A stretch of 64,000 nt of DNA from Trichopria drosophilae (lineage: Eukaryota > Arthropoda > Insecta > Hymenoptera > Diapriidae): NCBI GenBank assembly GCA_030407085.1, contig CM059586.1:83015501-83079500 (forward strand), in the 5' to 3' direction. Both the position numbers and the translations under genes were made by a program. This document shows positions 36,405 through 48,306 of the stretch, one piece after another. The notes beneath the pieces are model-generated. The model searched no databases. It had not been told where the DNA came from and saw only the letters and a list, made by a program, of their open reading frames with translations. Numbering within the stretch: the stretch's first letter is position 1; each line of letters opens with the position of its first letter.

Positions 36405-38140
36405 GTTCAATTCATTCAGTGTTAAAATGTTCAGTCTACATAAATAATGTTTCGGCTGATATGACTTACATTGAAAAATGTGGTTTTAGGAACTGAGGTA
36501 TGTTATGTATTTTATTTAACATTTTTTCACGACCATCCAATTTTGAATATGGGATATTATTAGATTATGAATATTAATCGGAAAATCATTGACTTAATAT
36601 GCTAATTAAAAGCTGTAGGTAATCGATAAAAAGTTCATTTCCAAACAAAAATGTCTGTGTATAGTTTCAATTTTTTAATGGTATTGTTTATTTTAATTCA
36701 AGAGTCATTAAAGTATTTGTTTTGGGAAATGAATGTTTGTTCTTTTTATTACTTATTTGTTTGTAGGAAAGGAGCTAAAGTTCGAATACAACTACACTGC
36801 GCTACATTACTCTTTACCTTTTTTTTACAACGTACATTCACTCTTTGTGGAGTGAAAATGAAAACAGTGTAGTGAAAGAATGAATTCTCAATAGTGAATT
36901 TTCACTCCATTCCGAGTTTTCATCCGTTAAGAGTGAACTCTAACTCCACGCAAGTTGGAGATTAGATACTTTATAAAGCCACTTTCTGTTATTCTAGGAC
37001 TTTACCAAGACAATTAATGCAACGAAATATTTATTTTTAACATTAAAACTAATTTTAAATTAACAAACTATATCTGAAGGAATGATGTATTGCAAAAATA
37101 AAATTTCTCATATTCCGTTAATCTTCGAAGGACATTAAAAATTATATCATAGTCTAAAAACATTTTAACATAAAATAAAAGTAGATAAATGGAACAATTT
37201 TTTCTTTGTAATATGTTCAAAGACATTCACCAAATAATTGGAAATGAAATAGTTGGAAAATGTCGATAACTTTATTGGAAATGGAGAACCTTTCTACAAA
37301 CTAATTTGCGATTCGTAATAGAAATAAACCCTCAACCATTGTTGTGGAATATAATGGCTCATTATAGATCGGACCTGCTTAGGGAACGTCTAACAAAGAA
37401 GACGTGTTAATTAGAAAATTGGATTAATTTTATCTTGATCACATTTTGAAAGGTACAGGTAGGTAAAAGGGCGTCTAGGAAAAGGGCGTCAGGTAACTAA
37501 GTTCGCATTATTACACTGAACTACTGTACCCATTGTAATCGCTTTCCTTCTAGAATTTGCCTTATCCCTTATTTTATTTATTTATATCCATCAGATCTGT
37601 AGTTCCACGTATTTTTTAAAATGTGTCTAAATATTTATAACAATTATATATTTTTCTATTCTAATTGTTTAAAATTATTTATTTAATATTTTCATATAGA
37701 ATACAAAAATTATTTAATTGGCTGTCGAATGCTTTTATTTTTGCTATTACATTTCAGAGTGTTGGAAGCGTTGTGGCGCCGGACAATCGGAATCGTGATC
37801 AAAGAAAAAAGTTGATAGCGACAAAAGAATTAGCGGAAGAAAATCGAGAAAGCTCGAGTCTCACCGTTTTCATTCGACTCCCCTTATTTTCGATTTTTTT
37901 CGGTCGTTTTTGTTTCATCATGATCTTTGTCTGCAAAGGGAAACATTGCCAACACCTTCACATAGGTGTACGTGAGAATGAAACTGATGAGAATCTTGAT
38001 GGAATGGATATATGAAATAGTAGGAATATTTCAAAATAAAACAAAAAATTATTAAATTATGACTTTTACGAAATTATATTAATAATAATAGAAGGATAGA
38101 AACATATGCAGGAATAACGGCGTGTTTATCCCATTGATAA

Positions 38141-38358
38141 GTACAGTGGTCCCCCCAATATTTGCCTAGAGGGGGGAAGACATTTTTCCCCCATATGCGC
38201 CCCAAAACATTTCCTACATCGTGCAGCGTGATGTTGCCACAGAATTACAGCTGCGTGAGAAATGGTGGGGCACAGCAATCGAGCGGTAAGGCAGATATTG
38301 GGAGGGACATAGTGGCAAATATTAGAGGGTACAAAATATTGGTGGAGGGGGGTTACTG
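38141..38358. mobile_element. about 217-bp GC-rich MITE-like element
   Basis: CAGTGGTCCCCCCAATATTT at the left faces an inverted CAATATTTTG/CCCCCC/CAGTAA-type end at the right (AATATTGGTGGAGGGGGGTT then ACTG). The base composition contrasts sharply with the flanks. The 80-codon frame inside is not supported as a gene. Confidence 0.45.
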
Positions 38359-38399
38359 CATTGTAGTAAATGGAGTATATAGGTCACATACTACAAGTC

Positions 38400-39764
38400 T
38401 CTAATTGAATATTTTATAAGTACTAAGCATGTACATAATACTGACATGATTTACATAACTTTGATATGATAATACACGTTTCAAATTACTTTTCATTACA
38501 AATCAAAATGCAACTAATGATAATGGATTATTTTAGATAAAATATCATTTGCATAATAATATTATATAATGAAATTAAAGTGAACATTTTATATTATCTT
38601 AATCAAAATTTTTAAGAAAAATATGCATTGTTTGATCTGGGCTTGAAGATGAGGTTTGTTGTATGTTTTGTTTTTTCTTAAAATGCTGACAACTACGAAG
38701 AAAATACAAATTTTCATTTTAATATTATAAAGATTGATAGAAATAAATATGTTTGAAAATTGGTAAATTTCGGATTTGAAAATTATGTTACGTAGTGCAC
38801 TTGTGTTACGCAGTGGACAAAATACGCTTCAAGAACATGTGTGACATAGGAATGGCAATTGTTACTTTAATAATTTGTAGTATGAAAGTGATAAACAACT
38901 TGAACTATATATATTATGCTAGTTAGTTACTCATGCCCTTTGTCGTTGATAACGAGCTGTTGTCTAAAATACAAAGTGGGTCTTAATGGCTGTACATTCT
39001 TCAAGAACTAACAAGGAATTCTCCATACAAATACGTAAAACATTTTATATGCCTTATAGCTTGATTAGATCGTCTGTTACGAAGAAATGTTCACAAATTT
39101 TGACTTATTACAACGTTCCTTAATAAATATATTCTAATTTACTTCCGCCTTTATTGTCTAATATTAAAAACCGATTGTTTTGTGTAGTTATATTACATTA
39201 GTATCGATGCCGCATTAAATATAATTTCCGTTTATTTTCCTTATTAATAGAACTCACAATGATATTACAATTTGAAAATGGTTCGATCTAGCAATATGCT
39301 TGTACATAATCAAAAAAATATTGGATGCTGCAACTAAAATAATCGCCAAATTTAAAAATTGCTTTGGAAATACGTTATAAGGAACAATATAACTATAGAA
39401 AATTCACCGATGTCTCTCCTTTATACAGTATCGTTTCGGGGTATTGATAATAGAATGACTATTATTTTTAAGTGTTTAAAATAGAATATCGCGTCACCTT
39501 CATGTTTGCCACGTGAATGACACGATTCTATGCTTTGAGGGTTTTTTTAAAATTAATATAATTCTACGAAAAGCGTAGTGCACTTCTACTGATAAGAACG
39601 GAAACTCGATTATAATCATCATAACTACGAATTTTTCTTTTTGTTAGTTATGCATTTACAATAAATACAAAATGCGTGCCCTGCTTTACAACAAACTACT
39701 CGCAGAATTTATTTATTAATTGCATCTTGCATAATTTTGACAAACATAATTATGATGAGGGGAT
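38400..39764. other. AT-rich stretch with nothing recognised
   Basis: No gene, tandem repeat or inverted repeat stands out. Confidence 0.4.
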
Positions 39765-40150
39765 TAGAAGCTTAATTAATATTCAGTTACAAGAATTTCT
39801 TATTAATATTGTAGAATTAATCATATGATTGGATGGAGAAAAATCCGTATTATATTACTCTTATATTGTAAAGGCTTTAATTACCGAATATTTCCTCAAT
39901 TATATTCAAACTTAAAATAATTATTTTACGGGTGTATTCTTAATTAGAATGACAAATGGGGTGCTGGTATATGCAATTAATATAAAAAATAAATTAATTT
40001 TATAGGGGGTGTACTTAATTTTATAATTAGATTAATTAATTTTTGAATTTAATTCTCAAATTAATTTTGTATGAAATTAACTAATAAAGTGCTTAATTAA
40101 AATTCTAATGAATTAAGGGTAAATTATGAACAAGGTAATTGGATTATACT
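39765..40150. promoter_or_regulatory. dense cluster of TAAT homeodomain cores
   Basis: More than twenty TAAT/ATTA cores occur, many as TTAATTAA, TTAATTAG or TAATTGG, in under 400 bases. Hox proteins bind TAATTA/TAATGG, so a homeodomain-responsive element is possible. The background is very AT-rich, so some enrichment is expected by chance. Confidence 0.25.
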
Positions 40151-42129
40151 TTTTAAAGAAAGTATACTTTAGGTGTCCAATGGTGTTTGGATTAATATAT
40201 CCCTATCCGTGTTAATTACCTGCAGTCAACAATTTTAATTGCAATAATTATTCAACTTCATAATATTCTTTACGTTGCTTGGGATTAATTTTTTTCATAA
40301 ATGTATAGTGTACCGTGTGAAAAATGGAGTCATTATTTTTCAATAGGAACATCATTCAGAATTCAATTATCATCAACAACTACTTTTATCTCATTTAGAA
40401 AAGGCAATATTGATTAGCACTCAGTCAATTCCACTTTCGAATTGGGTAAAATCAATAGAGGTGCTAATTTAACGATGAATCGATTTGAATTTGAAAATTG
40501 GGTGACTGACAAAATTCGAAAAAGTCAATTTAAGATTTTGAAGGGTTTAACCATATTGTATTGGCTTTTTTAGCATACGTCAGCATATATTTTTTCATAT
40601 TTATATGCTGTGGATACTACAATGTTCAAAAGCTTGAATGAAAGTGGAAAAAATGTGATGATATTAGTTGTTTATTAATTGCATTTCACATGATTTTTCC
40701 AATTTACATGCGAAATAATCCTAATGCTAACACATTCAAACTTAACGAACTCAGTTTTTAGACGGTTCTATCCACATTATACTTATTTTTCATATCAACA
40801 CTTTGAGTTGCTCAATTCATCAAGTAGCGCAATGATTAAAAACATCGTATTAACGAAACCATCTCCAAATTTTTCACAATTTGCAGGTGGGATCTACGAT
40901 TTTTCTGTAAATTTGAGAAGTTGATCAAAATACTCAATATAAAGATGCTTTGCTAGTACTTATGCAAAGTAAAATTGTGAGAATCAGGGTAAAAATATTG
41001 TTTTTAGGAAAAAACAAACACAAATATTTTTCAAAAAGTTACCATTTGGTTACCAATTAATCGATTGGCCTTAATTTCTTACTCTGTCCTACTGAATTTT
41101 CTCTTTGACAATCTTGATACCAAAAGTCAGATTCATAATCAGCAACCCAAAAAAAAACCACAACTAACGTCGTGGCAATTGCAAATCCCCTTAGCAACTT
41201 TTTAACAAACAGCCCCACAGGTCGAAATGTAGTATAGTCTAAAACACTCCCGTTTAACTTAAAATCATTTTAAACATCGATTTGGCCCATTTAAAGTGAA
41301 ATATTTGCGAATTTTTTAAAATGTAGATTAATGTTATCTTTTAGAATATTACTACTTCAATAAATTATATAAAAGATCTTATGTCCTCTGTTTAATTACA
41401 TAAGTGAAAATTTCTTAAGGTATTAGGTCAATAAATTTTGAAATTGTTATGGAAAGCAACAAATTATTAGAAATACTTATGTAAGGTAGTCGCAACAAAA
41501 ATCTTTAAGATCAAAGTTGTTATGCTTAATAACTTGGAAGGACGATCACTAATGTACTGTTTAGCTGTACCAAGTCGAAATCAAAAGCGAAAAATTTCAG
41601 GAAATATTTAACAAATGACAAATTTTTAGGACCTTAAAGTGTAAATTTAGAGTGCGGCCTTATTTTAAATCTGCATGACATTTTCTACCATATTTAGTTA
41701 GCCGAAAAAATGGTTCTCTTTCATTGTATTTTTTAGTTTTACCACTCTCTCAAAACTTGTCGATGGTAGTGTATAAGATTGACATTAATTTTCTTACAAT
41801 TTGTGGATTCGTGTACATTTCCGTAGTGATAAAAGGGAAACATTGCGGCTTCTTAATTTTCTTGGATATATATTATCCTAATATTTACGAAATAAACCAT
41901 CGTACACAATAAAACAATTTATCAGAAAGATATACCTTTTATCAAAATAGGAACACATCGTTCGGTATTGGGAAATGTCTCGTGCATTTATTATTATACT
42001 ATTTATTATACAATTATCAGAATGTCTAGAATCCCTTCTTCATATTATAATATTTTACCGCGGTAATACATATTATCATTCATTATTTAGCAAACATCAA
42101 ATACATCATCTTCCTAAAAATCGGACGAT
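40151..42129. other. AT-rich stretch with nothing recognised
   Basis: No supported gene. Short frames at 40724-40924 and 41724-41912 have no domain, splice context or codon signature. Confidence 0.4.
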
Positions 42130-42560
42130 TTGACAGGAGGAATAATACAGGTATATAATTTCTGTGTCTGTCGGATAAAAACGGGACAAATGCGCGAGAG
42201 AGATGAGAAATAGGAAAAGAGGAGCCAATAGATGAAGGAGAGTGGTCGCAGAAAGAGAAACGTAAAAAGCGATCGGGGGAGGAATAAAAAAGAATAAAAT
42301 AGGAGAGATGCGAGGATCGGAAGAGCCGAGGAACGGTCCGACAGGATGACGCTGATCAATCTCCTGCGTTCGAATCTCGACGTTGCTGGACCCTCAACCC
42401 ATCCATCCCTTTTTCCCGGTTTGCTCCTTCCTTAACGCCCTTTTACCCTTTACCCCGCCGCCCTTGGTCGATTCGGATTGACAGCAGCGCGCCGTCCGTG
42501 TTCTTATGCGCTGTCCGACTTTTTTGCCCTCTCTGGAAACACCTCGCAGGCTCGCGAGTT
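42130..42560. promoter_or_regulatory. GC-elevated island: purine-rich then pyrimidine-rich
   Basis: GCGCGAGAGAGATGAG-type purine sequence (42190-42340) is followed by C/T-rich and CpG-bearing sequence (42360-42560). Frames of 80-81 codons on either strand have no domain and are attributed to base bias. It is a candidate regulatory region. Confidence 0.3.
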
Positions 42561-43202
42561 TTTTACTGCTTTACAATCAACAGATGCGAATGATTACTTT
42601 TCTGCCTTGCTTTTTACCTCATACGTTCAGGATTCATCTTGTTTCCAAAATACTACACTTTTAATAATAATGCAAAGATTTTTGAAAGTCGAGTACCGGA
42701 TTCATACGCGACTGATGTGATGGAAAAAACATAACAAACAAGGAACAAGAAAACATTTTTTATCCTTTTTAATTATTTTTTGGAGTTAAAATGTCGATAA
42801 ACTTTAATAATCTTTTAAGAATGGCGCCAAAACTTTCACTCAGTTTCTTGCTTCCATCAAAATTGGATTTCCACTAGAAATGAGTCATACTTTGATTGCG
42901 GGGTGTAACAATCTTTATTATCAAATATTTTAAAAAATAAACTTTAAATTTGTAATAAGCTAACCCAAAATAACTCTAGTAACAACGGTAAGGTAATACG
43001 GAAAATATTCAAAAAATTTCTCCATCATATTGGACTTGCCATTTTGAATTTTCAAAAACAAAATCTTTTAACTCCTTAACTGATGATGACGTCTATAGAC
43101 CTCAAAATAAATCGTGACATAACTGGTGATGACGTCTAAAGACGTCATATCCATATCTTTGAAACCACTCTAGCAATTGTCTTGAAATTTGTAACTGAAA
43201 GG

Positions 43203-43640
43203 TTTTTGGCGTCGCTGAATTCAAATTTGAGGTCAAAATGGCAAAATTCAAAATAGTCGATTTAATATGGCGATTGAAAAACCATAAGTTTTTTATTTTC
43301 CGCTATGTTTACTACTCACATGTTTTTGGGGTCGCTAAATTCAAATTAGAGGTCAAAATTTTAAAAATCAAAATGGCTGATCCAATATGGCGAACCGAAA
43401 TGCAAAATGTTTCTTGATTCTGCTAAAATTTATTACTAGGGGGTTTTTTGGGTCGCTGATTACGAATCTGTCGTCGGTTGCTCAAAATTCAAAATGGCTG
43501 ACCTGATATAGTGTGAACAAATTTAAATAATTTAAAGTACTGTATATTGCCCAATCCGGCGTCAAATTTGCTAAATTCAATATGGTAGATCCAAGATGGC
43601 AGACCGAATGTGGAAAATGAATTTTGACCTTATATTAGCG
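43203..43640. repeat. 120-bp tandem repeat with ATGGC motifs
   Basis: GTCGCTGAATTCAAAT-type units start at 43211, 43331 and 43452 (period 120-121), with a partial fourth unit to about 43640. Each has GGTCAAAAT, then CAAAATGGCTGA and CAATATGGCGAACC or close variants. CAAGATGGCAGACC in the last unit is a near-consensus YY1 site. Fragments of the same family lie at 1.7, 12.8, 53.7 and 63.3 kb. Confidence 0.8.
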
Positions 43641-43659
43641 ACCTCAATTTCATGTATTT

Positions 43660-46009
43660 CATAAAATACTTTTGTCATAACTTTGTGAGACTGCAGAATT
43701 GCATTAGTGATCTAATAGTGCATGCAATTACTATTAGTGAACACTAATTCATAAAATTTAGTATTTTTATTTTCGAAATAAACAAATTTTCAGTTCTCGA
43801 CAATATTATTCAATATAAATAATTATGTAAATTACGTCTAAGACGAGCAAATAACGATATTAGTGTTGCATTACAATTTCAATTTTTTAAAATAATTTTC
43901 TGTAATAACAAGAGCATATCTGATCGATCTGAGATACTGCAAATTTAATAGAAAAAAGATTGTTTTTCGATTATCGAACCCATTTAATTCAATTTGAATC
44001 ACCTGATTGAAAATTATCCGAAGGTGCAATATGACCTAATTATGATCGGCTTGTTTCAAGATCTTGAAATTAATATCCCAATTTTATAGGGCCGGGGTAT
44101 GAGGGGGCAAAAAATTTTAAATTGGCAACATAGGTCGAGTGGGGGCTCATTTGAAAAGTATTTTCGAGATGAATTCAGGCCACTGTTCGTAGATGGCACT
44201 GCGAACGTTTTTCGCGTAAATATTTCATTTTTAAACATTTAGTCGTAGTAGCGTATAAAATTATAAACTGCGTGCGAGATTATTACTTTGCGCACTCATT
44301 TCCGTAGGAGAAATGGCCTTATTTTGCGTACTTGTTGCATAATGTATTACATTAGAAAGAATATTCACCCGTTACTCGGAAAAATAAATAATTTCATGCC
44401 AATAACTAATATTTACTTAATTCCAAGAAATATTTAATTTTTTAAAATCAATTCTTTATTTAAGAAATGTATTTTTTAGTTTCAGTAAATATTTATTCGA
44501 AAGAAATAGATAATTAGCATTACATAATTCCATCAAATTTTCCGAACCGTAATTGAAGAATCATTAAGTAAGTTCTCTAAATATCGAATAAACATTTTTC
44601 TCTCGTTAACATTCAAATCATTAAGAATGGAAGAGGAACTGACCTAAGATAATGCACCCAATATTGGCTTATAATATTATTTGCTACAATTACTTCAATT
44701 TAACATGAAAATGTTTCGTTGTCTTTTGAAATAACTCGGTATTTCTGTAATACCATCTTCCAACTAATTTTGATATTTTTACTTTTTCTTTCTATTAGAC
44801 TGCAATGATCCTTTTTTTTTTAATTGAAAATATTTTTAACTATTCATCACATATATGTATATACTTTATACACGAATTGAATTCATAACGTATTTGGAAG
44901 TTTATAGTCACTTCCTGCTGATAATGTAGTATTCAGGAAATACAAACACTTTTACTCGCCTCACCAAAGTAAAGTGTGAATTTTTAGAATTTAATGTTTT
45001 AGTAACTTCATTGACGACATAATTATTTTTATGCTTTTGTGGGTAGTTCAAATAGTCATTCTATTGTCTGCCATTGGATTTTGATTTTGATATAGCTACC
45101 TAATCAAAAGAAGTTGTGTAATCTCATCGTCATACCAATTCGATCCCGCGACTGGCGCCATTTTCGTTCTCCGTCCATTCCCGCGCTTTACATCGTGCCG
45201 AAAACAATAATATTATCTGAATTTGAAATACAAGTAATTGTGTTTAAATAAATAGAAAAATATTTATGTTAAGTTAGGTTACCTTAACTTTTATTTTGAG
45301 TTAGAAATACACATCATATTGGCACTTAGTCATTAAAAAATCTAGATCATCAGTTCAGGTTTGAAAGAATATATTTATTTCTTTCCATCCATGGGATTAT
45401 GCTTAAGCATACGATTTTACTCCGAAATTCAAAAGATAGGAGTAAATGATTAAAACTATCAATTACGTTATAGTAATAATAAGTACTCTGTAATTATGTA
45501 TAATATACATTAGGTCATAAAGAACAATGTAACTAGAACTATTGTGGTACATAGCAGAAAAATGATGATTTTAAAACTTGTATCTTCATAATCAATTTCT
45601 AAGAATGTAGTGTATTCTAATGATAACCAAACTTGAGTTTAAAAATACGACAAACTAGGAAATATATTTTATCGTCATTAAATAGACTAATATAAGAATA
45701 GTTTAAAATTGAGGTCAAAAACAGTTTGTGATCTTCTTAGACACAAATTTTGCTTCTAAGGGAATTATATAATAAAGAAGGTCTCGTTTATTAGGTTACA
45801 ACAGAGAATTTTACTACTTTTATTTAATTTTATAAACTTTTTGGGATACTCGATACGTGGTAACAATTCTGATCAAAAAATTTAAGTAAATATATAGGTC
45901 AGTGAGATTAATTTAGAGTGATGATAATTTCTTTTAGAATATGTTGCAAAAAGGAAGAGTTTTAAATCAAATTATTTTTCAGTTTTGACCGGGAATATCC
46001 TAATTTTTA
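43660..46009. other. AT-rich intergenic stretch
   Basis: There is no supported gene. Near 44095-44240 lies a GC-elevated fragment (GGGCCGGGGTATGAGGGGGC) that looks like a broken repeat. Around 45140-45205 is another short GC-rich piece (GCGACTGGCGCCATTTTCG). The rest shows nothing recognisable. Confidence 0.4.
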
Positions 46010-46213
46010 TTGATATATATATATATATATTATTTGGTTCACCGCGGACATCTGTACTATGAAAGTGATAAAATTATAAAAGTAGAAAACGATAACGATA
46101 AGAAGAAAGGCTATTTGCCCTGTAGCGAATTGTATATCTCCGTAATCCGGGAGGAGATGTCGATATTCAAATTTCTCATTACGATACGGCAACATTCACG
46201 CGATTATAGGTGA
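46010..46213 (+). other. possible orphan coding exon or processed fragment
   Basis: The + frame is open for 67 codons. After an AT-repeat start, about 55 codons (46035-46208) look protein-like: charged, mixed hydrophobic, not repetitive. A donor-like TATAG|GTGAAC lies at the end of the open frame (46208/46209). No acceptor of quality is seen upstream and no family is recognised. The internal GAATTGTATATCTCC/GGAGATG can also form a weak stem. Confidence 0.2.
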
Positions 46214-48160
46214 ACAAAGCAGACGTCGATCATTCCTAAAGCTATGAGCGTTTATTAAGTCGCTAGTTCAATCGTTCGAAAGTTTGAATTGCACGGATAT
46301 ATTACATTTCCAGAAGTGCCGTGATTTTGTATAGTTTCGTGCCACTTTTCAAGGGATCAAGTGAATCGATAATAGAAGCTATTTTCGAAAAAAGAACTAC
46401 GACAAATAATTATTGTGTTACTAGTAAGTTGAATATTTCCTAATAAATGTACTAGATTATTTCCTGTTGTCGAAGTTTTTGATTTTTCGTAAAATTATCG
46501 ATGTACGTTATACCATTGTGTCAACAAAATTCCATTAGAACTTAAAACATGAAAATTTAAACAAATGCTTTTCAGTGAATGAGGAAATATGTTGTAAAAA
46601 CAAAATGAATTTATTCTAGCATATTTGACTTAATTTCACACCCGATTTCCCCGAAACTTTTCCATTTACTCCGAATTTGAAGAAAAATACTTAAATGTTG
46701 ATCAAATCGTAAATTCATTCTAAATTATAGTACATACCAATGAAGGAAATCAAATTTAATATTTTCATGAATCTCATGCTTTTTATGAACTTAAGGACTT
46801 GTAGATAAAAAGGGTTATAAAATGGGGCGCCGGCACAATTTGTATTTGAACGTCGTTGCGAGAATTATTGTTCTATTAGTCTTTTGACATGATTCCATAT
46901 CATTGTAAAATTATCTTTGTGTTGTACTCCCCAGTAAACTTAGAATCGTGGCTCAGCATTTAGAACAGTTTTCAATAAATTTATTTTCGTTCAATATTTC
47001 AGACTACTTGAGTAACGAATTTTTGTTATCGATAACTAAATTTGCATGTTCTTAAATATCTTTGACCGAAATACTCCTTTCGGGTATTAACAAACGGGGT
47101 ACTTAGTAACATGTTGTGATGAGATTTAAATTGATGTACACAATAAAATTGAAATTTCAATACTTTATAATTTTATCGAGTAAAATATATATGTTAAAAT
47201 GAGAGGCTGCATAAGGCAAATTGCAAAAAGCAGACGAATTCACCAAAAATTTTGAATTTAAATTTGTCTTTAAAAAATTCCGAATACCATTATGAAAAAG
47301 GCAAACGGAGAGTACAATCATTAAATCATTATATAAATGTTCTTTTTTAAATATGCGCATTTTCGAATGTATGAAACTTATTCTACAAGGCAGTACCGTA
47401 AATCTTAAACCCATAATATACAATATCAAAACAAATCCATAAATATAAACAAATTTATTCAAGTTTTCGGATTTACCACGAAACGTACATCGCGAAATCG
47501 AAATTAATTAAATCTTGATATAATAATTATTCTACGATGATAAAGAAGATTTCAATGTAATAAAATTATCTCATTTGCATAATATATCTACAATAAAATA
47601 CTTCAAGTTTATTATTAGTTTATTCATTAACGCATATGAACTAATTAGCATATATATTTTGATTGAACAGAAGATTGAAAGATGTTATTACACGAAGTGT
47701 ACATTGTTTATACAACTACATGATCATTGCAATTATTTTTGTTGTGTATTTTAAAATGATGAAAATTTCCTATTCTTGTAATATCCTTTTTCGAGTAAAA
47801 CCATTACTTGCATGATAAGGCTTTTCCTGAATACATAAAGTGCATTAGAAAACGTGTGCAAGAATGAAGGGCCATAACTAGAATGTAAAATGATAAGATG
47901 TTACCTGGAGTATGTGGCATTCTGCGGTGCCAAGTACCATACTTAACTATACTTTAATGAGCTAACGATAATTCGTTGGGTCCATATCATAATGAGAATC
48001 ACATTCGATACTGCGTACTTGGTGCGTGAAACTATTGTAATCGCTGTTGTGATATTTTACAGGTATAGTATCCTAATGTGACGTCAGCGATAGCAGCCTA
48101 GTCCCTTAAAAGTCATTAAAAGTCAATTGTGCGATTGGGAGGAGCTTCAATTACGAAACG
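46214..48160 (+). promoter_or_regulatory. zen upstream region
   Basis: This is AT-rich sequence between the exon-like segment and the zen promoter, with no repeat element recognised. The most proximal part has ATGTGACGTCAGCG (about 48077-48090, with a CRE-like TGACGTCA) and the TTAAAAGTCA pair. By position it is the natural place for proximal zen control. Confidence 0.35.
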
Positions 48161-48161
48161 A

Positions 48162-48196
48162 ATAAATAGACACCCTGCAGTTTAGAATGTCAGTTC
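48162..48196 (+). promoter_or_regulatory. zen core promoter: TATA box plus initiator
   Basis: ATAAATA at 48162-48168 is followed by TCAGTT at 48190-48195, a match to the arthropod initiator TCAGTY. The A at 48192 would be +1, which places the TATA box at exactly -30, the expected spacing. The ATG at 48187 then lies 5 bases upstream of the start site and would not be in the mRNA. A direct repeat of TTAAAAGTCA lies just upstream, at about 48105-48125. The motifs are read directly; their use is inferred. Confidence 0.65.
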
Positions 48197-48306
48197 GAAG
48201 CTCGGCTCGCCACCAAGAACATTATTCGCCTGACAGTTCCAGTCCGAAATCATGGACGAATAGTCGAAAAAAGCCTACTTATCCTATTGTCCGAGCGAGA
48301 ATACCC
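48192..48306 (+). other. zen 5' leader with a 3-codon uORF
   Basis: If transcription begins at 48192, the leader is about 115 nt. It holds one upstream ATG at 48252 in a different frame, giving Met-Asp-Glu-stop (48252-48263). The zen frame is also open here, so the segment could instead be coding if an upstream start site is used. Its predicted peptide is basic and of low complexity, with no recognisable zen motif. Confidence 0.5.

Noticed and set aside
37665..38015. 116-codon + frame
   Set aside because: Starts in AT-rich noncoding-like sequence; mixed hydrophobic and charged parts without domain or splice support.
46115..46160. GCCCTGTAGCGAATTGTATA resembling the miR-10 5p start
   Set aside because: Only a partial match (core CCCTGTAG then divergence), the seed base before it differs, and the local hairpin is weak. 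The real miR-10/miR-993 precursor sequences were not found anywhere in the window.
48170..48215. CACCCTGCAG followed by GAAGCTCGGCTCG, reminiscent of miR-993 arms
   Set aside because: The similarity is short, the arms do not pair, and it coincides with the zen core promoter.
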